A DNA stretch of 64,000 bases from Anaeromassilibacillus senegalensis. Its GTDB lineage: Bacteria; Bacillota; Clostridia; Oscillospirales; Acutalibacteraceae. Numbering within the stretch: position 1 is the stretch's first letter; each line of letters opens with the position of its first letter. The translations under genes and the position numbers were made by a program. Below are positions 49,614 to 58,087 of the stretch, in pieces. The notes beneath the pieces were generated by a model. The model was not told where the DNA came from, made no database searches, and was given only the letters and a program-made list of their open reading frames with translations. The DNA lies in contig NZ_JAFBIT010000001.1 of the NCBI RefSeq assembly GCF_021531715.1, positions 62,001 to 126,000 on the forward strand. The letters are read 5' to 3'.

Positions 49614-50735
49614 GTGCATACATATCGATTGGTTTGCCCCTGCCTTTTGGGTGTGGAGGGGCTTGTGGCGGACGAGCTCAGGGAGATGGGCGCCGAAAAC
49701 GTAGCGCCGGAAAACGGGCGCGTCGTGTTTGACGGCTCGCCGGAGATGATCGCGCGCGCCAATATCCGCTCGCGCTTTTCAGAGCGCGTGCTCGTTCTGC
49801 TCGGCACGTTTGAGGCAAAGACGTTCGACGCGCTGTTCAACGCGGTCAAGGCTCTGCCGTGGGCGGACTGGATCGGCCGCGACGACGCGTTCCCGGTCAA
49901 GGGGCGGTGCCTTTCGAGCACGCTGATGAGCGTGCCGGATTGCCAGTCCATCATCAAGAAGGCGGTCGTCGAGAGCCTCAAGGCGCAGTACCGCATCGAG
50001 CGGTTTCCGGAGACCGGGCCGCTGTACCAGATTCAGTTCCTGATTATGAAGGACAAGGTCAGCGTCATGCTCGATACGAGCGGCGCGGGGCTGCACAAGC
50101 GCGGGTACAGAAAGCATTCGAACGAAGCGCCGATCAAGGAGACGCTCGCGGCGGTGCTCGCGAAGCTTTCCCGCGTGCGCACGGACGGCACCCTGATCGA
50201 CCCGTTCTGTGGCTCGGGCACGGTGCTGATCGAATCCGCGCTGCTCGCCATGCACATTGCGCCGGGACTCAGGCGGCGCTTTGCGGCGGAAAAATGGCGC
50301 GCGGTGCCGGGTATGATCTGGGAGCAGGAGCGAAAAGCGGCAAGGGCGCTCGAGCGCCGCGGCGAGGGCTTCCGAGCTTTCGGCTATGACATCGACCCCG
50401 AGGCGGTTGCGCTCACGCTCGAAAATGCGAAAAAGGCGGGCGTCGGAGACGTCGTCACCGCCGCCGTGCGGGGCGTCGCCGATTTCGACGGCAGCGGCAC
50501 ATACGGCTGCGTGATCTGCAACCCGCCGTACGGCGAACGCTTGCTCGACGTTCAGGCCGCTGAAAACATCTACCGCACGATGGGGCGCGTCTTTACGCCG
50601 AAGCGCGGCTGGAGCTACGCCGTCATCAGCCCCGACGAGCAGTTCGAGACCTGCTTCGGGCGTCGTGCCGATAAAAAGCGCAAGCTGTATAACGGCATGA
50701 TTAAGTGCAATTATTATATGTATTATAAGAGCTGA
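49614..50735 (+). CDS. THUMP-domain RNA guanine-N2 methyltransferase, RlmL/YpsC-like
   Basis: A 373-residue enzyme. The N-terminal ferredoxin-like/THUMP region (LVCPCLLGVEGLVADELREMG, then VVESLKAQYRIERFPETGP) binds RNA. The Rossmann methyltransferase domain has IDPFCGSGTVLIESAL near 196 and the catalytic NPPYGERL near 303, the NPPY motif of amino-group methylation. It corresponds to the RlmL N-terminal half/YpsC group that modifies 23S rRNA. The start is a GTG at 49614 behind AAAGGAAAACGGTGG. It stands alone. Confidence 0.92.
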   Translation: MHTYRLVCPCLLGVEGLVADELREMGAENVAPENGRVVFDGSPEMIARANIRSRFSERVLVLLGTFEAKTFDALFNAVKALPWADWIGRDDAFPVKGRCLSSTLMSVPDCQSIIKKAVVESLKAQYRIERFPETGPLYQIQFLIMKDKVSVMLDTSGAGLHKRGYRKHSNEAPIKETLAAVLAKLSRVRTDGTLIDPFCGSGTVLIESALLAMHIAPGLRRRFAAEKWRAVPGMIWEQERKAARALERRGEGFRAFGYDIDPEAVALTLENAKKAGVGDVVTAAVRGVADFDGSGTYGCVICNPPYGERLLDVQAAENIYRTMGRVFTPKRGWSYAVISPDEQFETCFGRRADKKRKLYNGMIKCNYYMYYKS

Positions 50736-50851
50736 CGGTTTTGAGCGCAGCGAAAAAAACGGCCAGAGAGATCGGCTTTGCTGGGAAATATGTGCCTTGC
50801 AGCGCGTGATGTTGTGCGCGGCACAATTATTTTGGGAAAAGAGGGAAGAAC

Positions 50852-51778
50852 ATGCGGGACGTATACATCATCAATCCGAAGGCGGGCAAGCGCGACGCGG
50901 CGGTGTTTTTCATCGAACGCGCCAAAGCGTACCATGCGGCGCACGGGGGCGACTATGAGATTCGCCTGACCGAGCGCGCGGGGCACGGTGAGGAGCTTTC
51001 ACGTGCGGCGGCAGAGCGCGGGGACGCGGTGCGCATCTGGGCGGTCGGCGGCGACGGCACGCTGCTCGAGATCGTGCGCGGCGCGGTCTACCGCCCGAAC
51101 GCTGCGGTCGGCGTTTTTCCGTGCGGCAGCGGCAACGACTTCGTGCGTACGCTTGGAGAAAAGGAAATCTTCATGAATTTTGAGCGGCAGATGCGCGGCA
51201 CGACGGTCTCCATCGATATGATCCGCACCGAGCACGGCGATGCGGTCAACATCTGCTCGCTCGGCTTCGACGCGAAGGTGGCGGACGAAATGACGCGCTA
51301 CAAGCACCTGCCGGCGGTGTCGGGCGAGCTTTCCTACACGCTGTCGCTTGCGAAATGCCTCTTTGGCAAGCTCGCGGATCCGATGACCGTCACGCTCGTG
51401 AACGAGCAGGGGGAGACGGAGACGTACAGCGGGGAGTATATGTTCGCGCTCGCGGGCAACGGCCGCTGGTACGGCGGCGGCTACTGCGGCGCGCCGAAGG
51501 CGCAGCTCAACGACGGTCTGCTCGATTTCGTGCTGATCCGCCGCCCGGCGTATCACCGCATTCCGTCGCTCGTCGGCCAGTATAAGCGCGGCGAGCACAT
51601 CGACAGCGCGCGCTTCGCGGATATCCTCACCTACCGCCGCGGCACGAAAATCGAGATCCGGAGCGATGTGGAGCTCGTCAGCAATATGGACGGCAACTGC
51701 GTGCGCACGACGCACGAGACATACACCGTCCTGCCGGGCGCGCTGCGGTTTATTCTGCCGGAGGGGGTATCGCTGTGA
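50852..51778 (+). CDS. Diacylglycerol/lipid kinase family protein
   Basis: A 308-residue soluble lipid kinase of the DagK/YegS type. The nucleotide motif GGDGTLLEIV is near residue 65 and the second glycine motif VFPCGSGNDFVRTLG near 90. GFDAKVADEM and NGRWYGGGYCGAPKAQLNDGLLD are conserved C-domain segments. It phosphorylates diacylglycerol or a related lipid, recycling it to phosphatidate. RBS GAGGGAAG precedes the ATG. The stop overlaps the GTG of the acetyltransferase gene (GTGA), so translation is coupled. Confidence 0.92.
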   Translation: MRDVYIINPKAGKRDAAVFFIERAKAYHAAHGGDYEIRLTERAGHGEELSRAAAERGDAVRIWAVGGDGTLLEIVRGAVYRPNAAVGVFPCGSGNDFVRTLGEKEIFMNFERQMRGTTVSIDMIRTEHGDAVNICSLGFDAKVADEMTRYKHLPAVSGELSYTLSLAKCLFGKLADPMTVTLVNEQGETETYSGEYMFALAGNGRWYGGGYCGAPKAQLNDGLLDFVLIRRPAYHRIPSLVGQYKRGEHIDSARFADILTYRRGTKIEIRSDVELVSNMDGNCVRTTHETYTVLPGALRFILPEGVSL

Positions 51779-52353
51779 ATCTGTTCTCGTGCGGCACGGT
51801 GATTGAGACCGAGCGGCTTTTGCTGCGGCGCTGGTCCATGCAGGACATGCCGGGCTTTCTGCTCTTTGCCGCCGACCCGGAGATTATGATGGCGGCGGGC
51901 TCAAAGCCGGTGCTTTCGCCCGAGGAGGCGCGCGCAGAGCTCAGGCGCGCGTCGGAGGATCCGTATGCCTTTGCCATCACGCTGAAAAGCACGGGAGAGA
52001 TCGTCGGCAAGATCAAGTATCAGAACGACGTCGGGCGCTACCAGGTGAACGGCGTTTCCATTGGCTACGAGCTCGCCCGCCGCTACTGGCACTGCGGCTA
52101 CATGACCGAGGCGCTGCGCGGCATGGTGCGACACGCGTTCGACGTGATGCGCGTCGATGTCGTCGGCATCCGGCATTTTGTCGGCAATGAGCGGTCGCGC
52201 CGCGTCATCGAGCGCGCGGGCTTCGTCTTTGAAGGCGTCGTGCCGCAGGCGTTCCGCCGCTTCGACGGCAAGGTTTTCGACGATGCGAGCTATTCGATTC
52301 TGCGCGAGGAATACGAGACGGGACACGTCTCCGCCTCGCGCCGAACGCTGTGA
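51775..52353 (+). CDS. GNAT family N-acetyltransferase, RimJ/RimL-like
   Basis: A 192-residue acetyltransferase. It has IETERLLLRRWSMQDMPGFL at the N-terminus, VSIGYELARRYWHCGYMTEAL as the acetyl-CoA loop region, and FVGNERSRRVIERAGFVFEGV as the C-terminal motif typical of RimJ/RimL relatives. The acceptor could be a protein N-terminus or small molecule. The start is a GTG overlapping the lipid kinase stop by four bases. It is the last gene of the two-gene unit. Confidence 0.88.
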   Translation: MNLFSCGTVIETERLLLRRWSMQDMPGFLLFAADPEIMMAAGSKPVLSPEEARAELRRASEDPYAFAITLKSTGEIVGKIKYQNDVGRYQVNGVSIGYELARRYWHCGYMTEALRGMVRHAFDVMRVDVVGIRHFVGNERSRRVIERAGFVFEGVVPQAFRRFDGKVFDDASYSILREEYETGHVSASRRTL

Positions 52354-52390
52354 TTTTCGTCGGAAAGCGCGGTTTTTATGCGCTTGGCTC

Positions 52391-52419
52391 TTGCCAATTG
52401 TGCCGGGCGGTGCTACAAT
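52391..52419 (+). promoter_or_regulatory. rnf operon promoter
   Basis: TTGCCA (52391-52396), 17-base spacer, TACAAT (52414-52419). The predicted start, near 52426, precedes the leader hairpin. Confidence 0.65.
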
Positions 52420-52438
52420 AAAGCAAAACGAATCGGGT

Positions 52439-52476
52439 GACTTTGCCGGTTTTCCTACTGGCAAAGTCTGTTTTTT
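52439..52476 (+). terminator. Terminator-like hairpin in the rnf leader
   Basis: GACTTTGCC (52439-52447) pairs with GGCAAAGTC (52460-52468), followed by TG and six T. It sits between the promoter at 52391-52419 and rnfC, so it either ends the acetyltransferase unit or attenuates rnf. Confidence 0.7.
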
Positions 52477-52501
52477 AGATCAATTGAAAGGACGGACTAA
52501 G

Positions 52502-53848
52502 ATGAAAGAACTTTTTCCGAAGCATCCGTACCGCACGCACGGCGGCGCGCCTGTGCCGCACTGCAAGAACACGGCGCATGCGGAAACCCGTGTGATGCCG
52601 CCCCCGGCAGTCGTTACGCTGCCGATGACGCAGCATATCGGTGCGCCGTGTACGCCCGTCGTCAAAAAGGGCGACCACGTGTACGTCGGGACGAAGGTTG
52701 CGGACAGCACGGCATACGTTTCCGCGCCGATCCACGCCTCGGTTTCCGGCACGGTGAAGGAGATTGCGAAGGTCATGATGCCCGGCGGCCAGATGGTCGA
52801 TGCGGTCGTCATCGAATCGGACGGCCTGATGGAGCGCGACCCCGCGATTCAGCCCCCGGCGGAAATCAAGACAAAGCAGCAGCTCGCTCAGGCGGCACGG
52901 GACAGCGGCCTTGTCGGTCTCGGCGGCGCGGGCTTTCCGGCGCACGCCAAGCTGAATGTGCCGGAGGACAAGAATATCGATACGCTGATTGTGAATGTCG
53001 CCGAGTGCGAGCCGTACATCACCTCCGACCACCGCGAGGCGCTCGAAAACGGCAAAAATGTGCTGACGGGTATCTATAAAATCAAAGAAATTCTCGGTGT
53101 GCACCGCGTCTTGATCGCGATCGAGGACAACAAGCCGGACGCCATTGAGGCGCTCAGAAAAATTGCGGACGATCCGCAGATGGACCCGAACGACGAGGTG
53201 CGCGTGCTCCCGCTGCACGCCCGCTACCCGCAGGGCGCGGAAAAGGTGCTCGTGCAGGCGTGCACAGGCCGCAAGGTGCCTGCAGGTGGCCTGCCCGCAG
53301 ACGTCGGCTGCCTCGTGATGAACATCGCGTCCGTTTCGTTTTTCGCAAGCTATATGAAGACCGGTATGCCGCTGACGCTCAAGCGCGTCACAGTGGACGG
53401 CAGCGCGGTCACGAATCCGCAGAACGTCATTGTGCCGATCGGCACGAAGATCGCGGAGCTGATGGAATTCTGCGGCGGCTATAAGGAAGAGCCGAAAAAG
53501 ATCATCATGGGCGGCCCAATGATGGGCGTCGCCGTGACGAGCGACGAGCTGCCGATTCTGAAGCAGAACAACGGCATTCTCGCATTCGGCGAGCGTGAGG
53601 CGCACCTTATGGAGCCGACGGACTGCATCCGCTGCGGCCGGTGCGTTGCGGCGTGCCCGATGCACCTCGTGCCGACCAAGCTTGAAAAATATGCTGAACG
53701 CAAGGATGTCGCGATGCTCAAGCAGCTCGACATCATGACCTGCATGGAATGCGGCTGCTGCTCGTATTCCTGCCCGGCGAACCGCCGCATCGTGCAGGCG
53801 ATCCGCCTCGGCAAATTCTACGTCAAGAAGGAGAATGCGAAGAAATGA
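52502..53848 (+). CDS. rnfC: Rnf complex subunit C, NADH-binding
   Basis: A 448-residue peripheral subunit of the ferredoxin:NAD+ oxidoreductase that couples electron flow to ion pumping. It holds the NADH/FMN fold (GLGGAGFPAHAKLN, NVAECEPYITSDH) and two [4Fe-4S] motifs near the C-terminus (CIRCGRCVAACPMHL and CMECGCCSYSCPANR). The N-terminal lipoyl-like PHCKNTAHAETRV to GSVSGTVKEI-type region is present. The ATG at 52502 follows AAAGGACGG; the long upstream open frame overlaps the leader and is rejected. It overlaps rnfD by four bases. Confidence 0.96.
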   Translation: MKELFPKHPYRTHGGAPVPHCKNTAHAETRVMPPPAVVTLPMTQHIGAPCTPVVKKGDHVYVGTKVADSTAYVSAPIHASVSGTVKEIAKVMMPGGQMVDAVVIESDGLMERDPAIQPPAEIKTKQQLAQAARDSGLVGLGGAGFPAHAKLNVPEDKNIDTLIVNVAECEPYITSDHREALENGKNVLTGIYKIKEILGVHRVLIAIEDNKPDAIEALRKIADDPQMDPNDEVRVLPLHARYPQGAEKVLVQACTGRKVPAGGLPADVGCLVMNIASVSFFASYMKTGMPLTLKRVTVDGSAVTNPQNVIVPIGTKIAELMEFCGGYKEEPKKIIMGGPMMGVAVTSDELPILKQNNGILAFGEREAHLMEPTDCIRCGRCVAACPMHLVPTKLEKYAERKDVAMLKQLDIMTCMECGCCSYSCPANRRIVQAIRLGKFYVKKENAKK

Positions 53849-54801
53849 ATAAACTGATTGTCTCCTCGTCCCCGCATTTCCATGCAAAGGACACGACGCA
53901 GACGCTTATGCTGGACGTCATCATCGCGCTGACGCCCGCCATGATCGCCTCGGTGATCCTCTTCGGTTTCCGCGCGGCGGTCATCATCCTCACGACGGTT
54001 GCCGCGTGTATTTTGAGCGAATACGTTTCGCGCCGCGTCATGAAGCGCCCGCAGACGGTCGGCGACCTCTCCTGTGTCGTCACCGGCGTTCTGCTCGCGA
54101 TGAATCTGCCGGTCTCCATCAGCCCGATCATCGCGGCGTTCGGCGGCGTGATCGCGATCGTCGTCGTCAAGCAGATGTTCGGCGGCATCGGACAGAACTT
54201 TGTGAACCCGGCGCTGACCGCGCGCATCATTCTGATGAATTCCTTCCCAGCGAAAATGACCGCCTGGACCGCCCCGATGAACCACAGCTTCGCGGATGCC
54301 ACGACCACGGCGACGCCGCTCGGCATGCTGGCGGAGGGCTCGGCGGACGCCATGCCGTCCTATCTCGACATGCTCCTCGGCAATACGGGCGGCTGCCTCG
54401 GCGAGACTTGCGCGCTGGCGCTTCTGATCGGCGGCATTTATCTCGTCGCCCGCCGCGTCATCAGCCCGGTGATCCCGGTTACATACCTCGCAACGGCGGC
54501 GGTGCTCTCGCTGCTGCTTGGGCGCGACCCGCTTTTTGACCTGCTCTCGGGGGGTCTGATGATCGGCGCGATCTTCATGGCGACCGACTACACCACAAGC
54601 CCGATTAACTTCGGCGCGCGCATCGTCTACGCGATCGGCTGCGGCGTGCTGACGATCCTCATCCGCCAGTTCGGCTCGCTGCCGGAGGGCGTTTCGTACT
54701 CCATCGTTCTGATGAATATCCTCGTGCCGCTGATCGAGCGCGCCGTCAAGCCGCGCGCATTCGGTAAGGCGAAGGCAGGAAAGGCGGGTGCTGCGAAATG
54801 A
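53845..54801 (+). CDS. rnfD: Rnf complex subunit D, flavin-bearing membrane protein
   Basis: A 318-residue membrane subunit with about nine segments. FMN is attached covalently at the threonine of the TTATPLGML motif near residue 155. Other conserved stretches are FGGIGQNFVNPALTARI and FMATDYTTSPINFGARI. The start at 53845 overlaps the rnfC stop (ATGA). It forms part of the ion path with RnfA and RnfE and overlaps rnfG by four bases. Confidence 0.96.
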   Translation: MNKLIVSSSPHFHAKDTTQTLMLDVIIALTPAMIASVILFGFRAAVIILTTVAACILSEYVSRRVMKRPQTVGDLSCVVTGVLLAMNLPVSISPIIAAFGGVIAIVVVKQMFGGIGQNFVNPALTARIILMNSFPAKMTAWTAPMNHSFADATTTATPLGMLAEGSADAMPSYLDMLLGNTGGCLGETCALALLIGGIYLVARRVISPVIPVTYLATAAVLSLLLGRDPLFDLLSGGLMIGAIFMATDYTTSPINFGARIVYAIGCGVLTILIRQFGSLPEGVSYSIVLMNILVPLIERAVKPRAFGKAKAGKAGAAK

Positions 54802-55346
54802 AGCTTTCAGCAAAAGCCATCTTAAAGCCCGCGCTGACGCTCTTTGCGATCTGCCTTGTCGTCACGGCGCTGCTCGCCGGAACAAACCTGCTCACGAAGG
54901 ACAAGATCGCCGAGCAGGCGCGCATCAAGGCGGAAGAATCCCGGAGAGTCGTGCTCAGCGAAGCGGAAGCCTTTGAAGAAAAGGACGGCTACTATGCGGG
55001 CACCGCAGGTGGCGCGATGATCGGTTACGTCTTCGAGACGGAATCGAAGGGCTACGGCGGCACGGTGAAGGTGATGACCGGCATCAGCGCCGAAGGTGAA
55101 ATCACCGGCGTCGTCATTCTCGATCACAGCGAAACGCCGGGCCTCGGCGCAAATGCGGAGCGCGCGTCGTTCACCGACCAGTATAAGCAGCCCGCTCCGG
55201 AAAACGGCATCACGCTCGTCAAGAACAAGGCGCCCGCTGAGGGCGAAATCGAGGCGTTGACCGGCGCATCGATCACGAGCCGCGCAGTGACGAATGCCGT
55301 CAACGCGGCAATCGAACAGTACAATGCAGTGAAGGGGGGCGCGTAA
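54798..55346 (+). CDS. rnfG: Rnf complex subunit G, flavin-bearing
   Basis: A 182-residue subunit with one N-terminal membrane segment (ALTLFAICLVVTALLAGTN) and an extracytoplasmic domain. FMN is linked through the threonine in the motif LTGASITSRAVT near residue 155. GYGGTVKVMTGISAEGEITGVVILDHSETPGLG is the family core. It carries electrons between RnfD/E and RnfC. The start overlaps rnfD by four bases. Confidence 0.95.
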   Translation: MKLSAKAILKPALTLFAICLVVTALLAGTNLLTKDKIAEQARIKAEESRRVVLSEAEAFEEKDGYYAGTAGGAMIGYVFETESKGYGGTVKVMTGISAEGEITGVVILDHSETPGLGANAERASFTDQYKQPAPENGITLVKNKAPAEGEIEALTGASITSRAVTNAVNAAIEQYNAVKGGA

Positions 55347-55347
55347 G

Positions 55348-56037
55348 ATGGCGAAGAATCTCAGACAGGAATTCACAAAGGGCATCATCAAGGAAAACCC
55401 GGTGCTGCGCCTGATGCTCGGCACGTGCGCCACGCTTGCCGTGACGACTGCGGCGTCGAACGCCATCGGCATGGGCCTCGCGACGACGTTCGTGCTCGTC
55501 TGCTCGAACGCGGTCATCTCCCTGCTCAAAAAAGTCATTCCCGATAAGGTGCGCATTCCGGCGTACATCACGATCATCGCAGGCTTCGTCACGATCGTGC
55601 AGCTGCTCGTCAAGGCGTTTGTACCGTCGCTCGACAAGGAACTCGGCGTGTTCCTGCCGCTGATCGTCGTCAACTGCATCATCCTCGGCCGCGCCGAAAT
55701 GTATGCGAGCAAGAATAAGGTGCTTCCGAGCATCGTGGACGGCCTCGGCATGGGCGTCGGCTTCACGGCGGCGCTGCTCGCCATGGGCATCATCCGTGAG
55801 CTCCTCGGCGCGGGCACCGTCTTTGGCCTGCCGATCCTTTCCGGCTTCATGGATCCGATCATCATCTTCCTGCTCCCGCCGGGCGGCTTCTTCGTGTTCG
55901 GCATTCTGATTGCGCTCGCCGGCAAGCTCTCCGCAGAGGGCAAGGCGCCTGAGGCGATGAGCTGTGCATCCTGCCCGCTCGCCGCGTCCTGCTCGAAGAT
56001 ACAGGAAAAGTGTGAAAAGGGAGGGGAAGGAAAATAA
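55348..56037 (+). CDS. rnfE: Rnf complex subunit E
   Basis: A 229-residue membrane subunit with six predicted segments, homologous to RnfA and to NqrD/E. Core blocks are ENPVLRLMLGTCATLAVT and GRAEMYASKNKVLPSIVDGLGMG. The last ~30 residues add a cytoplasmic cysteine-rich tail (SCASCPLAASC, then KIQEKCEKGG) beyond the membrane core, which may bind a metal or cluster. RBS GGGGG precedes the start two bases after rnfG. Confidence 0.94.
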   Translation: MAKNLRQEFTKGIIKENPVLRLMLGTCATLAVTTAASNAIGMGLATTFVLVCSNAVISLLKKVIPDKVRIPAYITIIAGFVTIVQLLVKAFVPSLDKELGVFLPLIVVNCIILGRAEMYASKNKVLPSIVDGLGMGVGFTAALLAMGIIRELLGAGTVFGLPILSGFMDPIIIFLLPPGGFFVFGILIALAGKLSAEGKAPEAMSCASCPLAASCSKIQEKCEKGGEGK

Positions 56038-56648
56038 TGGATCTCAAGGTACTGGTCGGCATTTTCCTTGCCGCCATTCTGACGGAAAACTACATCCTGA
56101 ATAAATTCCTCGGCATCTGTCCGTTCCTCGGCGTCTCGAAAAAGCTCAATACCGCTTTCGGCATGAGCTGCGCTGTCACGGTTGTCATGGTCATCGCGAC
56201 GGCTGTCACGTGGCCGGTGTACACGTATGTGCTTGTGCCGAACGATCTCGGCTACCTGCAGACCATCGTGTTCATTCTCATCATCGCGGCGCTCGTGCAG
56301 CTTCTTGAAATCGTGCTGCACAAGTATATGCCGCCGCTGTACAACGCGCTGGGCATCTATCTGCCGCTGATCACGACGAACTGCGCGGTGCTTGGCGTCA
56401 CGATGCTCGTGCTCGAAAAGGGCGCGGCAGACGCGAGCTTCGGCTATGTGCAGTCGCTGGTCAACGCGTTCGGCGCAGGCATCGGCTTTTTGGTTGCGAT
56501 GGTGCTCTTTGCGGGCGTTCGCGAGCGTCTCGAGCTGTGCGATGTGCCGAAGTTCCTTAAGGGCCTGCCGATCACGCTGATTGCCGCCTCGCTTGTCGCG
56601 GTATCCTTCCTCGGCTTTAACGGCATCGTGGACGGCCTGCTCTCCTGA
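56037..56648 (+). CDS. rnfA: Rnf complex subunit A
   Basis: A 203-residue membrane protein with six segments, topologically inverted relative to RnfE, forming the ion-translocating pair. LTENYILNKFLGICPFLGVSKK, with its conserved cysteine near residue 25, and TTNCAVLGVTMLVLEKG with the second, are the sites that bind the intramembrane iron-sulfur cluster in this family. The ATG overlaps the rnfE stop by one base. Confidence 0.95.
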   Translation: MDLKVLVGIFLAAILTENYILNKFLGICPFLGVSKKLNTAFGMSCAVTVVMVIATAVTWPVYTYVLVPNDLGYLQTIVFILIIAALVQLLEIVLHKYMPPLYNALGIYLPLITTNCAVLGVTMLVLEKGAADASFGYVQSLVNAFGAGIGFLVAMVLFAGVRERLELCDVPKFLKGLPITLIAASLVAVSFLGFNGIVDGLLS

Positions 56649-56684
56649 GCGCCGCCACCAACTGAAACGAAAGGGGATCATTTC

Positions 56685-57476
56685 ATGGATATTCTTATCC
56701 CAATCCTGATCGTCGCGGGCATCGGCCTTCTGGCCGGCGTTATTCTCGCGGTCGCTTCGGTCGTCATGGCGGTGCCGAAGGATGAAAAGGCGGAGGCGAT
56801 TCTGGAGGTGCTGCCCGGCGCGAATTGCGGCGCGTGCGGCTTCTCGGGCTGCTCCGGCTATGCGGCCGCCCTCTCAAAGGGTGAGGCGAAGGCCGGCCTG
56901 TGCTCACCCGGCGGTGAGGAATGCGCCAAAGCCTGCGCCGAGCTGCTCGGCGTCGGCGACGTCGCGGTCGAAAAAAAGACGGCGCTCGTGCACTGCATGG
57001 GCAGCTACGACATGACGAGCGACAAGATGAACTACGACGGCATCCACAGCTGTTCGGCTTCCACATTCCTCGCGGGCGGCATCACGAGCTGCCGCTTCGG
57101 CTGCATGGGCATGGGAGACTGCGCCGCCGCATGTCCCTACGGCGCGATCAGCGTCTGCAACGGTATGGCGTCGGTCAACCCGGAAAAGTGCCGCGGCTGT
57201 TCCCAGTGTGTCGCCGCGTGCCCGAAGGGGCTCATCAGTTTCGTGCCGCTCAAGAAACAGGCCGTCGTCCGCTGCTCGAACTGCGACAAGGGCGCGCAGA
57301 CAATGAAGGTCTGCAAGATCGGCTGCATTGGCTGCGGCAAGTGCATGAAGGCGTGCGAATACGGCGCAGTGAAGGTGCAGAATTTCTGCGCGCAGGTCGA
57401 TCCTGCAAAGTGCGTCGGCTGCGGAAAATGCGTCGAGGCCTGCCCGCGCCATATCATCACGCTTCTGGACGTATAA
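56685..57476 (+). CDS. rnfB: Rnf complex subunit B, ferredoxin-accepting
   Basis: A 263-residue subunit that takes electrons from reduced ferredoxin. One N-terminal membrane segment is followed by the RnfB motif GANCGACGFSGCSGYA near residue 45, then further clusters: CRFGCMGMGDCAAACPYGAI with CRGCSQCVAACPKG, and CIGCGKCMKACEYGAV with CVGCGKCVEACPRH. This gives a long chain of [4Fe-4S] centres. It closes the clostridial order C-D-G-E-A-B. RBS GAAAGGGGATC precedes the ATG. Confidence 0.96.
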   Translation: MDILIPILIVAGIGLLAGVILAVASVVMAVPKDEKAEAILEVLPGANCGACGFSGCSGYAAALSKGEAKAGLCSPGGEECAKACAELLGVGDVAVEKKTALVHCMGSYDMTSDKMNYDGIHSCSASTFLAGGITSCRFGCMGMGDCAAACPYGAISVCNGMASVNPEKCRGCSQCVAACPKGLISFVPLKKQAVVRCSNCDKGAQTMKVCKIGCIGCGKCMKACEYGAVKVQNFCAQVDPAKCVGCGKCVEACPRHIITLLDV

Positions 57477-57486
57477 AAAACGATTG

Positions 57487-57514
57487 GGCCGCGCTCGCTG
57501 TGAGTGCGGCCTTT
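57487..57514 (+). terminator. rnf operon terminator
   Basis: GGCCGCGCTC (57487-57496) pairs with GAGTGCGGCC (57502-57511), then TTT. Confidence 0.7.
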
Positions 57515-57525
57515 ACAGGTTGGTC

Positions 57526-57554
57526 TTGACGAATGAGACGAACTGTTTTATAAT
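57526..57554 (+). promoter_or_regulatory. hyd operon promoter
   Basis: TTGACG (57526-57531), 17-base spacer, TATAAT (57549-57554). It drives a leader of about 180 bases. Confidence 0.8.
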
Positions 57555-57581
57555 AAGATTAGACAGCCCGCCAAAGCGTTT

Positions 57582-57720
57582 CTGCGGCGCGCCGAACAAC
57601 AAATTTTCGTACTGTATACAAGGCGCTGCCGCGTAGAAGCCGGAAAGAGATAGGAATTGGGGCGGACGGGGGTCTGCCTTTTGGAGCTTCCTGCTTTTCG
57701 GCCGGAAGCTTCTTTTGTTT
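57582..57720 (+). promoter_or_regulatory. Structured hyd leader ending in an intrinsic terminator
   Basis: CTGCGGCGCGCC (57582-57593) pairs, with small bulges, with 57622-57636. A short hairpin (57661-57678) comes next, then a terminator: GGAGCTTCC (57683-57691) with GGAAGCTTC (57704-57712) and TTTTGTTT. The terminator lies 25 bases before the first gene, as in riboswitches and attenuators. It matches no aptamer class I know. Confidence 0.5.
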
Positions 57721-57744
57721 ATATCATTTCTTGGAGGCGGTTAT

Positions 57745-58008
57745 ATGGAGACTCGCGTAGCAGTCATGAGCATCATCCTCGAGGACAGTGCCCGCGCGGA
57801 GGAAATCAACACCATTCTGCACACGTACGGACGGTATATCATCGGGCGCATGGGCATTCCGTACCGCCAGAAGAACATTCACATCATCAGCGTCGCGGTC
57901 GACGCCCCGCAGGACGCCATAAGTGCGATGGCCGGCCGGCTCGGGCGCATTCCGGGCGTGAACATCAAAACGGCGTATTCGAACTTTACGAGCTGCGCCG
58001 AAGAGTAA
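57745..58008 (+). CDS. TM1266-type iron-only hydrogenase system regulator
   Basis: An 87-residue ferredoxin-fold (ACT/NikR C-domain-like) protein. It starts METRVAVMSIILEDSARAEEIN and has YGRYIIGRMGIPYRQKNIHIISVAVDAP, the defining stretch of the putative hydrogenase-system regulator family. It lacks a DNA-binding domain, so it probably binds a ligand or partner. RBS TTGGAGGCGG supports the ATG at 57745. It is the first gene of the hyd unit, ahead of hydG. Confidence 0.92.
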   Translation: METRVAVMSIILEDSARAEEINTILHTYGRYIIGRMGIPYRQKNIHIISVAVDAPQDAISAMAGRLGRIPGVNIKTAYSNFTSCAEE

Positions 58009-58087
58009 AATCGGGCAAATCCGGCTGAGCCGGTCACCATAACACTAACGGGGAAGCACATCTGACCCGAAAGAAAGGAAATTTATC

